DNA from: Consotaella aegiceratis
GTDB taxonomy: Bacteria; Pseudomonadota; Alphaproteobacteria; Rhizobiales; Rhizobiaceae
Assembly: GCF_036541425.1 (NCBI RefSeq)
Contig: NZ_JAZHFT010000002.1
Location: 282,409 to 346,408, forward strand
Length of the DNA: 64,000 bases
Reading direction: 5' to 3'
The first letter of the stretch is position 1. The number at the start of each line of letters is the position of its first letter. Below the pieces are notes generated by a model. It saw nothing but the letters and a program-made list of their open reading frames with translations, ran no database searches and was not told the DNA's origin. Positions 17,344-25,948 of this stretch are shown here, in pieces. Made by a program: the position numbers and the translations under genes.

Positions 17344-20007
17344 ATGGACGGGTCGATTGTCGATAAGGCGGTGCGCACCACCTGCCCCTATTGTGGGGTG
17401 GGCTGCGGCGTCATCGCCACCCCGCACGCCGACGGCAGCGTCGGCATTGCCGGCGATCCGGATCATCCGGCCAATTTCGGCCGGCTTTGCTCCAAGGGCT
17501 CGGCCCTCGGCGAGACCCTCGGCCTCGAAACCCGCCTCACCCATCCGACGATCGGCGGCGCGCGGGCAAGCTGGGACGAGGCGCTCGACCGCGTCGCCTC
17601 GCGCTTCAGCCAGGCGATTGCCGAACACGGGCCGGATTCGGTCGCCTTCTACGTCTCCGGCCAGCTGCTCACCGAGGACTATTACGTCGCCAACAAGCTG
17701 ATGAAGGGTTTCATCGGCTCGGCCAACATCGACACCAATTCGCGCCTGTGCATGGCGTCTTCCGTCGCCGGCCATCGCCGGGCCTTCGGCTCGGACACGG
17801 TTCCTGGCGTCTACGAGGACCTGGAAGAGGCCGACCTCGTCGTCCTCGTCGGCTCCAACCTCGCCTGGTGCCATCCGGTCCTCTACCAGCGCCTGGCGGC
17901 GGCCAAGGCGCTGCGACCCGCGATGAAAGTCGTCCTCGTCGATCCGCGGCGGACCCAGACCGCCGATCTCGCCGATTTGCATCTGCCGATCGCGGCCAAT
18001 GGCGACGCGGCGCTGTTTGCCGGCCTCCTCGCCCATCTCGCCGAGGTCGGCGCCGTCGCCGCCGACTATGTGGCGCGTCACACCGAAGGCTTCGGGGCCG
18101 CCATGAGCGCGGCCCGATCGCTCCGCCGCGCCGACATCGCCCGCCTGACCGGCCTGCCGGCCGCCTCGATTGCAGCCTTCTACGACCTCTTCGCCAGAAC
18201 CGAGAAGGTCGTTACCGTCTATAGCCAGGGGGTCAACCAGTCGGTCGGCGGCACCGACAAGGTGAACGCCATCGTCAACTGCCATCTGGCGACGGGACGG
18301 ATCGGCCGGCGCGGCATGGGGCCTTTCTCCGTCACCGGTCAGCCCAACGCCATGGGCGGGCGCGAGGTCGGCGGCATGGCCAACATGCTCGCCGCTCACA
18401 TGGAGATCGAAAATCCCGACCACCGTGCGCTGGTCCGGGACTTTTGGGCCGCGCCGACCATAGCGGACAAGCCCGGCCTCAAGGCGGTCGACCTGTTCGA
18501 AGCGGTCGCGGACGGCCGCATCAAGGCTCTGTGGATCATGGGCACCAATCCGGTCGTTTCGATGCCGGATGCCGATAGCGTCAAGGCGGCGCTGAAAGCC
18601 TGCCCCTTCGTCGTCGTCTCCGATGTCGTCGCCTCGACCGATACGCTGCACTTTGCCGACGTGGCGCTACCGGCTGCCGCCTGGGGCGAGAAGACCGGCA
18701 CGGTCACCAATTCGGAGCGTCGGATCTCGCGCCAGCGCGCCTTCCTTCCGCTGCCCGGCGAGGCCCGGCCCGACTGGGCGATCGTCGCCGACGTCGCCCG
18801 CCGCATGGGATTTGGCGAGGCCTTCGCCTTCTCCCATCCGTCCGAGATTTTTGTCGAGCATGCGCGGCTCTCCGGCACCGACAACGACGGCGCCCGCGCT
18901 TTCGACATCGGCGCGTTCGGGGTGATCGGACAGGAGGAGTACGACCGCCTCATCCCGACGCTTTGGCCGCAGCCCGCCGCAGGGCCGGCGCGGACGCGCT
19001 TCTTTGGCGAAGGCGGCTTTTACCATGGCGATGGCAAGGCGCGTTTCATGCCGGCCGCCCCGATGGATCGCGCACTCGCTGCGCAGACGCTCCTGCTCAA
19101 CACCGGCCGGGTGCGCGACCATTGGCACACCATGACCCGCACCGGCCTGTCGCCGCGCCTCTCCGGCCATCTGGCCGAACCCTTCGCCGAGATTGCGCCC
19201 GACGACGCGGCCGCTCGCGGCATCAAGGACGCCGATCTGGTCGAGGTCACCTCGGCGCGCGGCTCGGTGACCGTACGTGCGCTGGTCACCGAGCGCCAGC
19301 AGACGGGGACGGTGTTCGTGCCGATGCACTGGACCGGTGAAGTCGCGGCGAACGCCCGCGTCAACGCCCTGGTCGAGGCCCTGGTCGATCCTGTGTCCGG
19401 ACAGCCGGGATCCAAGGCGACACCCGTGCGCGTCGCCCGCTTCAAGGCCGCATGGTACGGCTTTGCGGTTCTGACCGAAAAGCCGGCGGCGATCGAGGCG
19501 TCCTATTGGGCGCTCGCCCGCACCGAAGGCGGCTGGCGCCTGGAGCTTGCCGGCACCGACCCTCTCACCGACGGAACGGCGCTGGCCGAAAGTCTCTTCG
19601 GCTCCGGCAACGAGGCCGAGCGGCTCGCCTATCACGACAGCCGGGCCGGTGCCCATCGCTTCGCTGCGCTCAAGGAGGGGAAGCTCTTCGGCGCGCTTTG
19701 GCTTGCGCGCGAGCCCGTCGCCGTTTCGCGGCTCTGGGCCGCCCGGCGTCTGACGGCGGACGATGCGTCGGCGGACCGCTCGCGCATCCTTGCCGGGCGC
19801 AGCGGCGGCGACCGGCCCGATCCCGGCGCTATCGTCTGCTCGTGCTTTTCCGTCGGCAGCAACGACATCGTCCGTGCCGTGCACAACGGCGGCTGCATCA
19901 GCGTCGAGGCGGTCGGCGAAGCCCTCAAGGCGGGCACCAATTGCGGCTCCTGCCGCAGCGAGATCAAGGAGATCATCGATGGCACGAAGCTTCGACAGTC
20001 GGCCTGA
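17344..20007 (+). CDS. nasA: Assimilatory nitrate reductase catalytic subunit with C-terminal [2Fe-2S] domain
   Basis: NasA reduces nitrate to nitrite in the cytoplasm using a bis-MGD molybdenum centre. The 887-residue protein opens with the [4Fe-4S] motif CPYCGVGC plus a further Cys in GRLCSKGS, then the molybdopterin oxidoreductase and dinucleotide-binding domains. Typical stretches are DTNSRLCMASSVAGH, GTNPVVSMPD and NTGRVRDHWHTMTRTG. The C-terminus (about 832-875) is a BFD-like domain with CSCF and CGSC, as in the Klebsiella/Paracoccus type. No FAD subunit gene is seen nearby, so ferredoxin or NirB-linked electron supply is possible. ATG 17344 begins the conserved region. The last codons overlap the start of cysG. 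Confidence 0.95.
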   Translation: MDGSIVDKAVRTTCPYCGVGCGVIATPHADGSVGIAGDPDHPANFGRLCSKGSALGETLGLETRLTHPTIGGARASWDEALDRVASRFSQAIAEHGPDSVAFYVSGQLLTEDYYVANKLMKGFIGSANIDTNSRLCMASSVAGHRRAFGSDTVPGVYEDLEEADLVVLVGSNLAWCHPVLYQRLAAAKALRPAMKVVLVDPRRTQTADLADLHLPIAANGDAALFAGLLAHLAEVGAVAADYVARHTEGFGAAMSAARSLRRADIARLTGLPAASIAAFYDLFARTEKVVTVYSQGVNQSVGGTDKVNAIVNCHLATGRIGRRGMGPFSVTGQPNAMGGREVGGMANMLAAHMEIENPDHRALVRDFWAAPTIADKPGLKAVDLFEAVADGRIKALWIMGTNPVVSMPDADSVKAALKACPFVVVSDVVASTDTLHFADVALPAAAWGEKTGTVTNSERRISRQRAFLPLPGEARPDWAIVADVARRMGFGEAFAFSHPSEIFVEHARLSGTDNDGARAFDIGAFGVIGQEEYDRLIPTLWPQPAAGPARTRFFGEGGFYHGDGKARFMPAAPMDRALAAQTLLLNTGRVRDHWHTMTRTGLSPRLSGHLAEPFAEIAPDDAAARGIKDADLVEVTSARGSVTVRALVTERQQTGTVFVPMHWTGEVAANARVNALVEALVDPVSGQPGSKATPVRVARFKAAWYGFAVLTEKPAAIEASYWALARTEGGWRLELAGTDPLTDGTALAESLFGSGNEAERLAYHDSRAGAHRFAALKEGKLFGALWLAREPVAVSRLWAARRLTADDASADRSRILAGRSGGDRPDPGAIVCSCFSVGSNDIVRAVHNGGCISVEAVGEALKAGTNCGSCRSEIKEIIDGTKLRQSA

Positions 20008-21541
20008 CGGCTCCCAAGGAGCGGGGCGTGCGGGCCAACCTCGCCGCGCCCGCATGGACGCCTTGGCATCGCTTCCGGTCTTCTACGACCTCGCCGGCAA
20101 GCGGGCGGTCGTTGCCGGCGGGACCGCCGCTTCCGCCTGGAAGGCGGAGCTCCTGGCCGCGACCGGGGCAGCCGTCGAGGTCCATGCCCCGGCTCGCGAG
20201 GTTTGCGACGAGATGCACGCACTGATCGAGGCCCACTCGATCGTCCATCTCGATCGCCCTTGGACAACGGCGAGTTTTGAGGGAGCGGCGATCGCCATCG
20301 GCGACTGCGAAAGCGAAGAGGAAGCGGCGCGCTTTGCTGCCGCCGCCCATGCAGCCGGCGTTCCCGTCAACGTCATCGACAAGCCGGCTTATTGCGACTT
20401 CCGCTTCGGCTCGATCGTCAACCGCTCGCCTGTCGTCGTCGGCATTTCCACCGACGGCGCCGCGCCGATCCTCGGCCAGGCGATCCGCCGCCGCATCGAG
20501 ACGCTGCTGCCGCCGTTTCTCGCCGACTGGGCGGGCCTCGCCGCCAACGTGCGCGACACCGTCATGACGCGCCTTGCCGCGGGCGCGCCCCGACGCGCCT
20601 TCTGGGAGCGTTTCAGCGATCGGGCCTTCGTCGCACCGGTGGACAAGGCCGCCGTGACCAACGTGAAGCGCCTCGTCGACGATCTGGCGCAGGCGCCGGC
20701 CTCCGGCGGCCGGGTGACGCTGGTCGGCGCCGGACCGGGTGCCGCCGAGCTCCTGACGCTGAAGGCCGTACGCGCACTCCAGGCGGCCGACGTCATCCTG
20801 TTCGACGATCTCGTCTCGAGCGAGGTGCTGGAGCTCGCCCGGCGCGAGGCCAAGCGCATGCTGGTCGGCAAGCGCGCGGCGCGCGAAAGCTGCCGCCAGG
20901 AAGAGATCAACGCGCTGATGATCAAGCTCGCCAAGGCGGGCAAGCATGTGGTGCGGCTAAAGTCGGGCGACGTCTCGGTGTTCGGACGCGCCGGCGAGGA
21001 ATTGGCCGAGCTTGCCCGCGAGGGCATCCCGGCGACGATCGTTCCCGGCATCACCGCCGCCTCGGCGCTCGCCGCCGCCTTCGGCGTGTCGCTCACCCAT
21101 CGCGATCGGGCAAGCCAGCTTCGCCTCGTCACCGGCCATTCCAAGCACGGCGGCCTTCCCGAGGATCTCGACTGGCCGGCACTCGCCGAGCCGCGCGCAA
21201 CCACCGTTTTCTACATGGGCGGACGCATGGCCGAAAAGATCGCCGCGCGCCTGACCGCCGAGGGCCTCGGCACCGAGACGCCCGTCGCCGTCGCCGCCAA
21301 CCTGTCGCGGCCCGACGAGACCCTTTGCGCGGGCCGGCTGTCGGATCTCGGCGCCATAGTCGGCCGCATCGGCCTCGACCGCCCCATCTTGATCGGCGTC
21401 GGCCAAGTGTTCGCCGAGGCGGAAAGGGCGTTCGCCGAAGAGCCCATGACGGTCGAGGCGGAGCCAGAGGAAGCGCGGACAGTCGGACGTTCCGCTACGG
21501 AGCGGTCGGCGATCAGGGCGACTGCACCCTGTGCGTCTTGA
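19979..21541 (+). CDS. cysG: Sirohaem synthase (uroporphyrinogen-III methyltransferase / precorrin-2 dehydrogenase-ferrochelatase)
   Basis: CysG makes sirohaem for NirB from uroporphyrinogen III. The N-terminal half (after PVFYDLAGKRAVVAGG) is the dehydrogenase/ferrochelatase domain. The C-terminal half is the methyltransferase, with VTLVGAGPGAAELLTLKAVRALQ, VVRLKSGDVSVFGRAGEE, VPGITAASA and ATTVFYMGG. Two starts are possible. ATG 19979 has a good AAGGAG seven bases upstream but overlaps nasA by 29 bases; ATG 20054 begins at the conserved region but has no ribosome site. I prefer 19979 (520 residues), which would couple cysG to nasA translation. The last 40 or so residues are not conserved-looking. 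Confidence 0.92.
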   Translation: MARSFDSRPDGSQGAGRAGQPRRARMDALASLPVFYDLAGKRAVVAGGTAASAWKAELLAATGAAVEVHAPAREVCDEMHALIEAHSIVHLDRPWTTASFEGAAIAIGDCESEEEAARFAAAAHAAGVPVNVIDKPAYCDFRFGSIVNRSPVVVGISTDGAAPILGQAIRRRIETLLPPFLADWAGLAANVRDTVMTRLAAGAPRRAFWERFSDRAFVAPVDKAAVTNVKRLVDDLAQAPASGGRVTLVGAGPGAAELLTLKAVRALQAADVILFDDLVSSEVLELARREAKRMLVGKRAARESCRQEEINALMIKLAKAGKHVVRLKSGDVSVFGRAGEELAELAREGIPATIVPGITAASALAAAFGVSLTHRDRASQLRLVTGHSKHGGLPEDLDWPALAEPRATTVFYMGGRMAEKIAARLTAEGLGTETPVAVAANLSRPDETLCAGRLSDLGAIVGRIGLDRPILIGVGQVFAEAERAFAEEPMTVEAEPEEARTVGRSATERSAIRATAPCAS

Positions 21542-21569
21542 CCACTGCCGACGATGAAGCCCTGCCGGC

Positions 21570-21773
21570 TCAGGCGAAGATCAGCCAGACGACGATCAGC
21601 GCCGAAACGATGGCCGCGATCAGCCAGATCATCGGCCAGGCCCGGCCTTCCTGGCGCTGAACCGACGCCGAGTCGGCCGGTGCCGGCGTGGAATGGTCGG
21701 TATCGACGCTCGTGTCGATTGCGGATTTGAGGGCCGGATTGAGGCCCTTGGCGTCCTTGGGACTCTCGTTCAT
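21570..21773 (-). CDS. Small single-span membrane protein at the end of the nar operon
   Basis: I do not recognise this 67-residue protein. It has a polar, acidic N-terminal half rich in Asp, Ser and Pro and one C-terminal membrane helix (WPMIWLIAAIVSALIVVWLIFA), so it would be anchored by its tail. ATG 21773 is preferred over an in-frame ATG at 21821 because GAGGAG lies six bases upstream. It follows the narI-ppiC-small ORF series by 13 bases on the same strand and faces cysG 28 bases away. Its position suggests it is co-transcribed with nar; no function can be assigned. Confidence 0.65.
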   Translation of the reverse strand: MNESPKDAKGLNPALKSAIDTSVDTDHSTPAPADSASVQRQEGRAWPMIWLIAAIVSALIVVWLIFA

Positions 21774-21786
21774 CGAACTCTCCTCG

Positions 21787-22089
21787 TCAAAATGCGCCGG
21801 TGCCGTCGCTCTCGCGGACAAGACGCCAGTCGAGCATGGTGAAAAGGCAGACGCGGCCAGGGTCGTCTGTGGCCCGGAGGCGCGACGTCAGATCCGCCCA
21901 GTCGTCCTCGGAACCGAACTGCGAAAAGTCGGCGACCGCACCGCGCACGAAGCTCGGCACCGTCTCGCCAAGCCGCGCGGCGGCGGTTTCGATGCTGGCC
22001 GCACGGTCCGGATCGTTGTCGGCGATCCAACGGACGACCGTACCCGACGAGCGGCGCGCCTCGGCCAGGATGTCGCCGAGCATCATCAT
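21787..22089 (-). CDS. Conserved-type hypothetical protein in the nar operon
   Basis: This 100-residue soluble protein starts with three consecutive ATG codons (22083-22089) and overlaps the end of the isomerase gene by four bases. It is slightly acidic, with a helical pattern (LGDILAEARRSSGTVVRWIA) and a C-terminal segment VCLFTMLDWRLVRESD. No known motif is visible. Translational coupling to the parvulin gene and location behind narGHJI suggest an accessory role in nitrate reductase assembly or quality control, but this is inference. Confidence 0.65.
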   Translation of the reverse strand: MMMLGDILAEARRSSGTVVRWIADNDPDRAASIETAAARLGETVPSFVRGAVADFSQFGSEDDWADLTSRLRATDDPGRVCLFTMLDWRLVRESDGTGAF

Positions 22090-22982
22090 CGCCCGATCTC
22101 CGGCTCGACGACGACCCCTTCGATCTCCGCCGCCTCGACAAGTCGGGCGACGAGACGGCTGGCCGCGACCGTCCAGGCGCGCGCCGCCAGCATCTCGGCG
22201 ATCTTCGGCTTCATCACCTCGAAGGGCAGGGTCTCGCCCTCGATACGCCGATGCAGCCGGACGACATGCCAGCCGAAGCGCGAGCGCACCGGCTGGGGGG
22301 CCGTCGTGCCGGGGTATAGCGAAAACAGCGCGCCCTCGACCTCCCGCACCAGTTCGCCGCGTCGAATCTGACCCAGCGATCCGTTCTGCCGGGCAGAAGG
22401 ACAACGGGAGAAAGCCCGCGCCGCCTCGGCAAAGGCCGCGTCATCGTCGCGCACCTGCCCGATAATGGCTGCGGCGTGCTCGCGCGCGGCAGTCCAGGCT
22501 TCGTCATCGTCGCTCTCGGGCTCGATCAGGACATGGGAGGCCTCCAGCAGATCGGCCGTGCGGAAGCGTTGGCGCTCGGCCTCGTACACCCGGCGGCACT
22601 CCGTGTCGGTCGGCAGGGCCGGTTCCACCTCCCGGTCGAGGAGCGTCGCGATCAGCGCTTCGTCGTCGGCCCCCTCGCCTGGGAGCGCGCGGGTCGGGTC
22701 GAGGCGGCGCGCCTCTTCCAGAAGCAGGTGGCGGATCACCAGGGCGCTGGCCGCCGCCGTCCACGCGGCGTCGGCATTCTCGGCCGGGTGATGCTGCATT
22801 TCACGAGCGATCGCCTCCGGCGCGATCTCCGCCCCGTTGACGAAGACGTCGGAGAAGACAGGCGGCGCCGGCCGTCGCGGGCTCGGCGCCCCGCCGCAGC
22901 CGCCGCTCTCGCAGGCGCTCGGCATGACCGAACGCACGCGCTTTTCGACCGGGGCATGCTCGATGGCGATGGAATGGGCCAT
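22086..22982 (-). CDS. PpiC/parvulin-type peptidyl-prolyl cis-trans isomerase
   Basis: The 298-residue protein has the parvulin (rotamase) domain in its second half: EASHVLIEPE, FAEAARAFSRCPSARQNGSLGQIRRGELV and PVRSRFGWHVVRLHRRIEG. The first half is an alpha-helical segment like the SurA/NifM chaperone arm. There is no signal peptide, and an early Cys-rich piece (ACESGGCGG) is present, so it is probably cytoplasmic. It starts one base after narI and is therefore part of the nar operon. Such isomerases are found at the end of several alpha- and betaproteobacterial nar operons and are thought to help fold the reductase; that role here is inferred from position. Confidence 0.88.
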   Translation of the reverse strand: MAHSIAIEHAPVEKRVRSVMPSACESGGCGGAPSPRRPAPPVFSDVFVNGAEIAPEAIAREMQHHPAENADAAWTAAASALVIRHLLLEEARRLDPTRALPGEGADDEALIATLLDREVEPALPTDTECRRVYEAERQRFRTADLLEASHVLIEPESDDDEAWTAAREHAAAIIGQVRDDDAAFAEAARAFSRCPSARQNGSLGQIRRGELVREVEGALFSLYPGTTAPQPVRSRFGWHVVRLHRRIEGETLPFEVMKPKIAEMLAARAWTVAASRLVARLVEAAEIEGVVVEPEIGR

Positions 22983-22983
22983 G

Positions 22984-23718
22984 TCAGCGTCCGCCTTCGC
23001 CCTTCGCCGCCGTCCGCCTCACACGTCCGACGGGGGCGAGCGAACGCACGATCTGGTAGCCCGGCCGGAACAGGAACCAGATCGGCGCGGAGAACACGTG
23101 GACGAGACGCGTGAACGGCGTGATCAGGAACAGGGTCAGTCCAAGGATGATGTGGAGCTTGTAGACCAGCGCCACGTCGACGATGATGTCGGGCGCGGCC
23201 GGATTGAACGTCAGGATGCCGTTCGCCCAGCCCATCAGTAGAACCATCTCCTCACCCTGCAGCGCCTGCATCGTCCAGTAGGTGGTGGCGATGCCGAGGG
23301 CGAGTTGCAGCCAGATGAGCACCAGCACGGCGATGTCGCCATAGGAGGATGAGCGGCGGATGCGCGCGTCGAACAGCCGGCGATGAAGCAGCAGGCTCGC
23401 CCCGACGAAGGCGGAGATGCCGGCGAGCCCGCCGACGATCAGCGCCGTCATCTGCTTGAAGCCATGGCTGACGCCGACGGCGTCGAAGAAGTTGATCGGC
23501 GTCAGCAGTCCGACGAAATGGCCGGCGAAGAGCATCAGGACGCCGAGATGGAAGAGGTTCGAGCCGATCATCAGCTGCCGGCGCCGCAGGAACTGGCTCG
23601 ACTGCGAGCGCCAGGAATACTGGTCCTTGTCGAAACGCAGGATGGAGCCGACCACGAGAACGGTGATGGCCAGATAGGGATACCAGCCGAAGGCCAGCTG
23701 GTTGATGAAGTTGCTCAC
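22984..23718 (-). CDS. narI: Respiratory nitrate reductase gamma subunit (cytochrome b)
   Basis: NarI anchors NarGH in the inner membrane and oxidises quinol through two b haems. The 244-residue protein has five membrane helices. Histidines that could serve as haem ligands lie in NLFHLGVLMLFAGHFVG in helix 2 and in YKLHIILGLTLFLITPFTRLVH near the C-terminus. The likely start is GTG 23718, seven bases after GGGAGG; upstream in-frame codons lack conservation. narJ ends 14 bases before it and the isomerase gene follows at once. Confidence 0.95.
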   Translation of the reverse strand: MSNFINQLAFGWYPYLAITVLVVGSILRFDKDQYSWRSQSSQFLRRRQLMIGSNLFHLGVLMLFAGHFVGLLTPINFFDAVGVSHGFKQMTALIVGGLAGISAFVGASLLLHRRLFDARIRRSSSYGDIAVLVLIWLQLALGIATTYWTMQALQGEEMVLLMGWANGILTFNPAAPDIIVDVALVYKLHIILGLTLFLITPFTRLVHVFSAPIWFLFRPGYQIVRSLAPVGRVRRTAAKGEGGR

Positions 23719-23732
23719 TTGGGTTCCTCCCG

Positions 23733-24425
23733 TCAGGCCGATTTGGCGGCGACGGCCGCCTTGCGGGCGGCGCGGATCTTGGCGACGAGCCCGGTCGGCC
23801 CCCCCATGTCGTGCGGGCCCGTAAAGGCGATGGGCGCCTCTTCCCATTCCTCGTCGATCGTCGAGATGTCATCCGACGGCGCGGCCTGCTGAAGCTCGGC
23901 CAGCGCCTCGCCGTCGGGCTTGGCACCGGCGACGGCCAAGATCGCGCCGAACACCGGCGCATAGTCCGATCCCCGCTCGCCGAGCCGTTCTTCGAGCGCG
24001 GCGAAGACGTGAGCCGGCTGGCCCAGCATCTCGCGCGCCTCCGCCTCCGGCAGGCAGGAGGCGAATTCGAGGAAGGCAGGCACGTAGTCCGGCAGTTCCT
24101 CGCTCTCCATCAGCAGGCCGTGGCGGGCATAGGTCTCGCCGAGATCGACCATCGCCTGGCCGCGCTCGCGGCTTTCGCCGTGAACGTGTTCGAAGAGATG
24201 CAGGGCGAGCGAACGTGAGCGATCGAACAGCTCGCTATAGGCCGCCTGGCTGTCGAGGACGTCGTCCGCCTCGATGCGGAGAAGCAGCGGCTCCAGCCGA
24301 CGGAGCGCCGGGCGAGCAAGGGTTCCCTCTTCCTGCAAGGCGCTCCGCACCTCGCCCATATGAGCTTTCAGCTCGTCGTTCGGATAGGTGAGAAGCGCCG
24401 CGAAGGCGCGCAGCGTCCGTCTCAT
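23733..24425 (-). CDS. narJ: Nitrate reductase molybdenum-cofactor assembly chaperone
   Basis: NarJ is a cytoplasmic chaperone needed to insert the molybdenum cofactor into NarG; it is not part of the final complex. The 230-residue protein shows the helical NarJ/TorD-like family pattern: LLTYPNDELKAHM, LFEHVHGESRERGQAMVDL and ELPDYVPAFLEFAS. Its ATG overlaps the narH stop by four bases. The C-terminal 60 residues are acidic then basic and variable in the family. Confidence 0.95.
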   Translation of the reverse strand: MRRTLRAFAALLTYPNDELKAHMGEVRSALQEEGTLARPALRRLEPLLLRIEADDVLDSQAAYSELFDRSRSLALHLFEHVHGESRERGQAMVDLGETYARHGLLMESEELPDYVPAFLEFASCLPEAEAREMLGQPAHVFAALEERLGERGSDYAPVFGAILAVAGAKPDGEALAELQQAAPSDDISTIDEEWEEAPIAFTGPHDMGGPTGLVAKIRAARKAAVAAKSA

Positions 24426-25948
24426 GTCGGGATATCCATGTAAGGTTTGCGGGGCGTTCGCTTGGAACTGCCGAAGAGATTGGTTTCGGTCCGGCCGTTG
24501 GTGCCTTCGCGGAAGCCGAAGCCGGCCGAGCCGCGCAGCAGATAGGCGTCCTCCTCCCACTCGCGGTGGGCGGTGGGGATGACGTAGCGGTCCTCATAGG
24601 CCGCGAGCGCCATCACCTTGTACATCTCCTCGATCGTCTCGACCGAGAGCCCGACGCGGCCTGGGATCGAGGCGTCTGCCGCCCCGTCGACGCTCAGCCC
24701 ACGCATATAGGCGCGCATCGCCAGCATCCGCTCCAGCGCCTGGGCGACCGGTGCCTCGTCGCCGGCCGTCAGGAGGTTGGCGAGATAGCGCAGCGGGATA
24801 CGCAGGCTGCGGACGTCGGGCATGTTGTCCTTGACCGACATCCTGCCCGCCTCGGCCGCCGACTGGATCGGCGAAAGCGGCGGCACGTACCAGACCATCG
24901 GCAGCGTGCGGTATTCGGGATGGAGCGGGAAGGCCACCTTCCACTCCATCGCCATCTTGTAGACCGGCGAACGACGTGCCGCTTCCAGCCATGCCTCGGG
25001 CACGCCATCCGCCCGCGCCTGCGCCGTCACCTCTTCGTCGTAAGGGTTCAGGAAGACGCCGAGTTGGGCCTCGTAGAGGTCCTTGGGATCCTCGACGGAG
25101 GCCGCCGCCTCGATGCGGTCGGCGTCGTAGAGGACGACGCCGAGATAGCGAATGCGCCCGACGCAGGTTTCCGAGCACACGGTCGGCTGGCCGGTCTCGA
25201 TCCTCGGATAGCAGAAGATGCACTTCTCGGATTTGCCCGAAGACCAGTTGTAGTAGATCTTCTTGTAGGGGCAGCCGGAGACGCACATGCGCCAGCCGCG
25301 GCACTTCTCCTGGTCGATGAGGACGATGCCGTCCTCGGCGCGCTTGTAGATCGCGCCCGACGGGCAGGAGGCGAGGCAGGTCGGGTTGAGGCAGTGCTCG
25401 CACAGCCTCGGCAGATACATCATGAAGGTCTGCTCGAACTCGCCGAGCATCGCCTTTTCGACGCCTTCGAAGTTGTAGTCCTTCGAGCGCTTGTCGAACT
25501 CGCCGCCGAGCATGTCCTCCCAGTTGCCGCTCCACTCGATCTTGTCCATCACCTCGCCGGTGACGAGCGAGCGCGGCTTGGCCGAGGGCTGGGCCTGGAG
25601 CTCCGGCGCCTTCTGCAGCCATTCGTATTCGAACGTATAGGGCTCGTAGAAGTCGTCGATCTCCGGCAGATGCGGGTTGGCGAAGATCTTGGACAGGATC
25701 CGCCACTTGGCGCCCTGCTTCGGCACGATCTTGCCGTTCGACTGGCGCGTCCAGCCGCCCTGCCAGCGGGTCTGGTTCTCCCAGTCCTTGGGATAGCCGA
25801 TGCCGGGCTTGGTCTCGACATTGTTGAACCAGGCGTATTCGACGCCCTCGCGGTTGGTCCAGACGTTCTTGCAGGTGATCGAGCAGGTGTGACAGCCGAT
25901 GCACTTGTCGAGGTTGAGGACCATCGCGACCTGTGCGCGGATCTTCAT
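24422..25948 (-). CDS. narH: Respiratory nitrate reductase beta subunit (iron-sulfur)
   Basis: NarH carries electrons from NarI to NarG through four iron-sulfur clusters. The 508-residue protein has all cysteine groups: CIGCHTCSITC, CEHCLNPTCLASC, CRGWRMCVSGC and CIFCYPRIETGQPTVC. In the third group a Trp replaces one Cys (CRGWRMC), the family mark of a [3Fe-4S] cluster. ATG 25948 begins at the conserved MKIRAQVAMVLNLDKC and overlaps narG by four bases, giving tight coupling with the catalytic subunit. Confidence 0.97.
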   Translation of the reverse strand: MKIRAQVAMVLNLDKCIGCHTCSITCKNVWTNREGVEYAWFNNVETKPGIGYPKDWENQTRWQGGWTRQSNGKIVPKQGAKWRILSKIFANPHLPEIDDFYEPYTFEYEWLQKAPELQAQPSAKPRSLVTGEVMDKIEWSGNWEDMLGGEFDKRSKDYNFEGVEKAMLGEFEQTFMMYLPRLCEHCLNPTCLASCPSGAIYKRAEDGIVLIDQEKCRGWRMCVSGCPYKKIYYNWSSGKSEKCIFCYPRIETGQPTVCSETCVGRIRYLGVVLYDADRIEAAASVEDPKDLYEAQLGVFLNPYDEEVTAQARADGVPEAWLEAARRSPVYKMAMEWKVAFPLHPEYRTLPMVWYVPPLSPIQSAAEAGRMSVKDNMPDVRSLRIPLRYLANLLTAGDEAPVAQALERMLAMRAYMRGLSVDGAADASIPGRVGLSVETIEEMYKVMALAAYEDRYVIPTAHREWEEDAYLLRGSAGFGFREGTNGRTETNLFGSSKRTPRKPYMDIPT

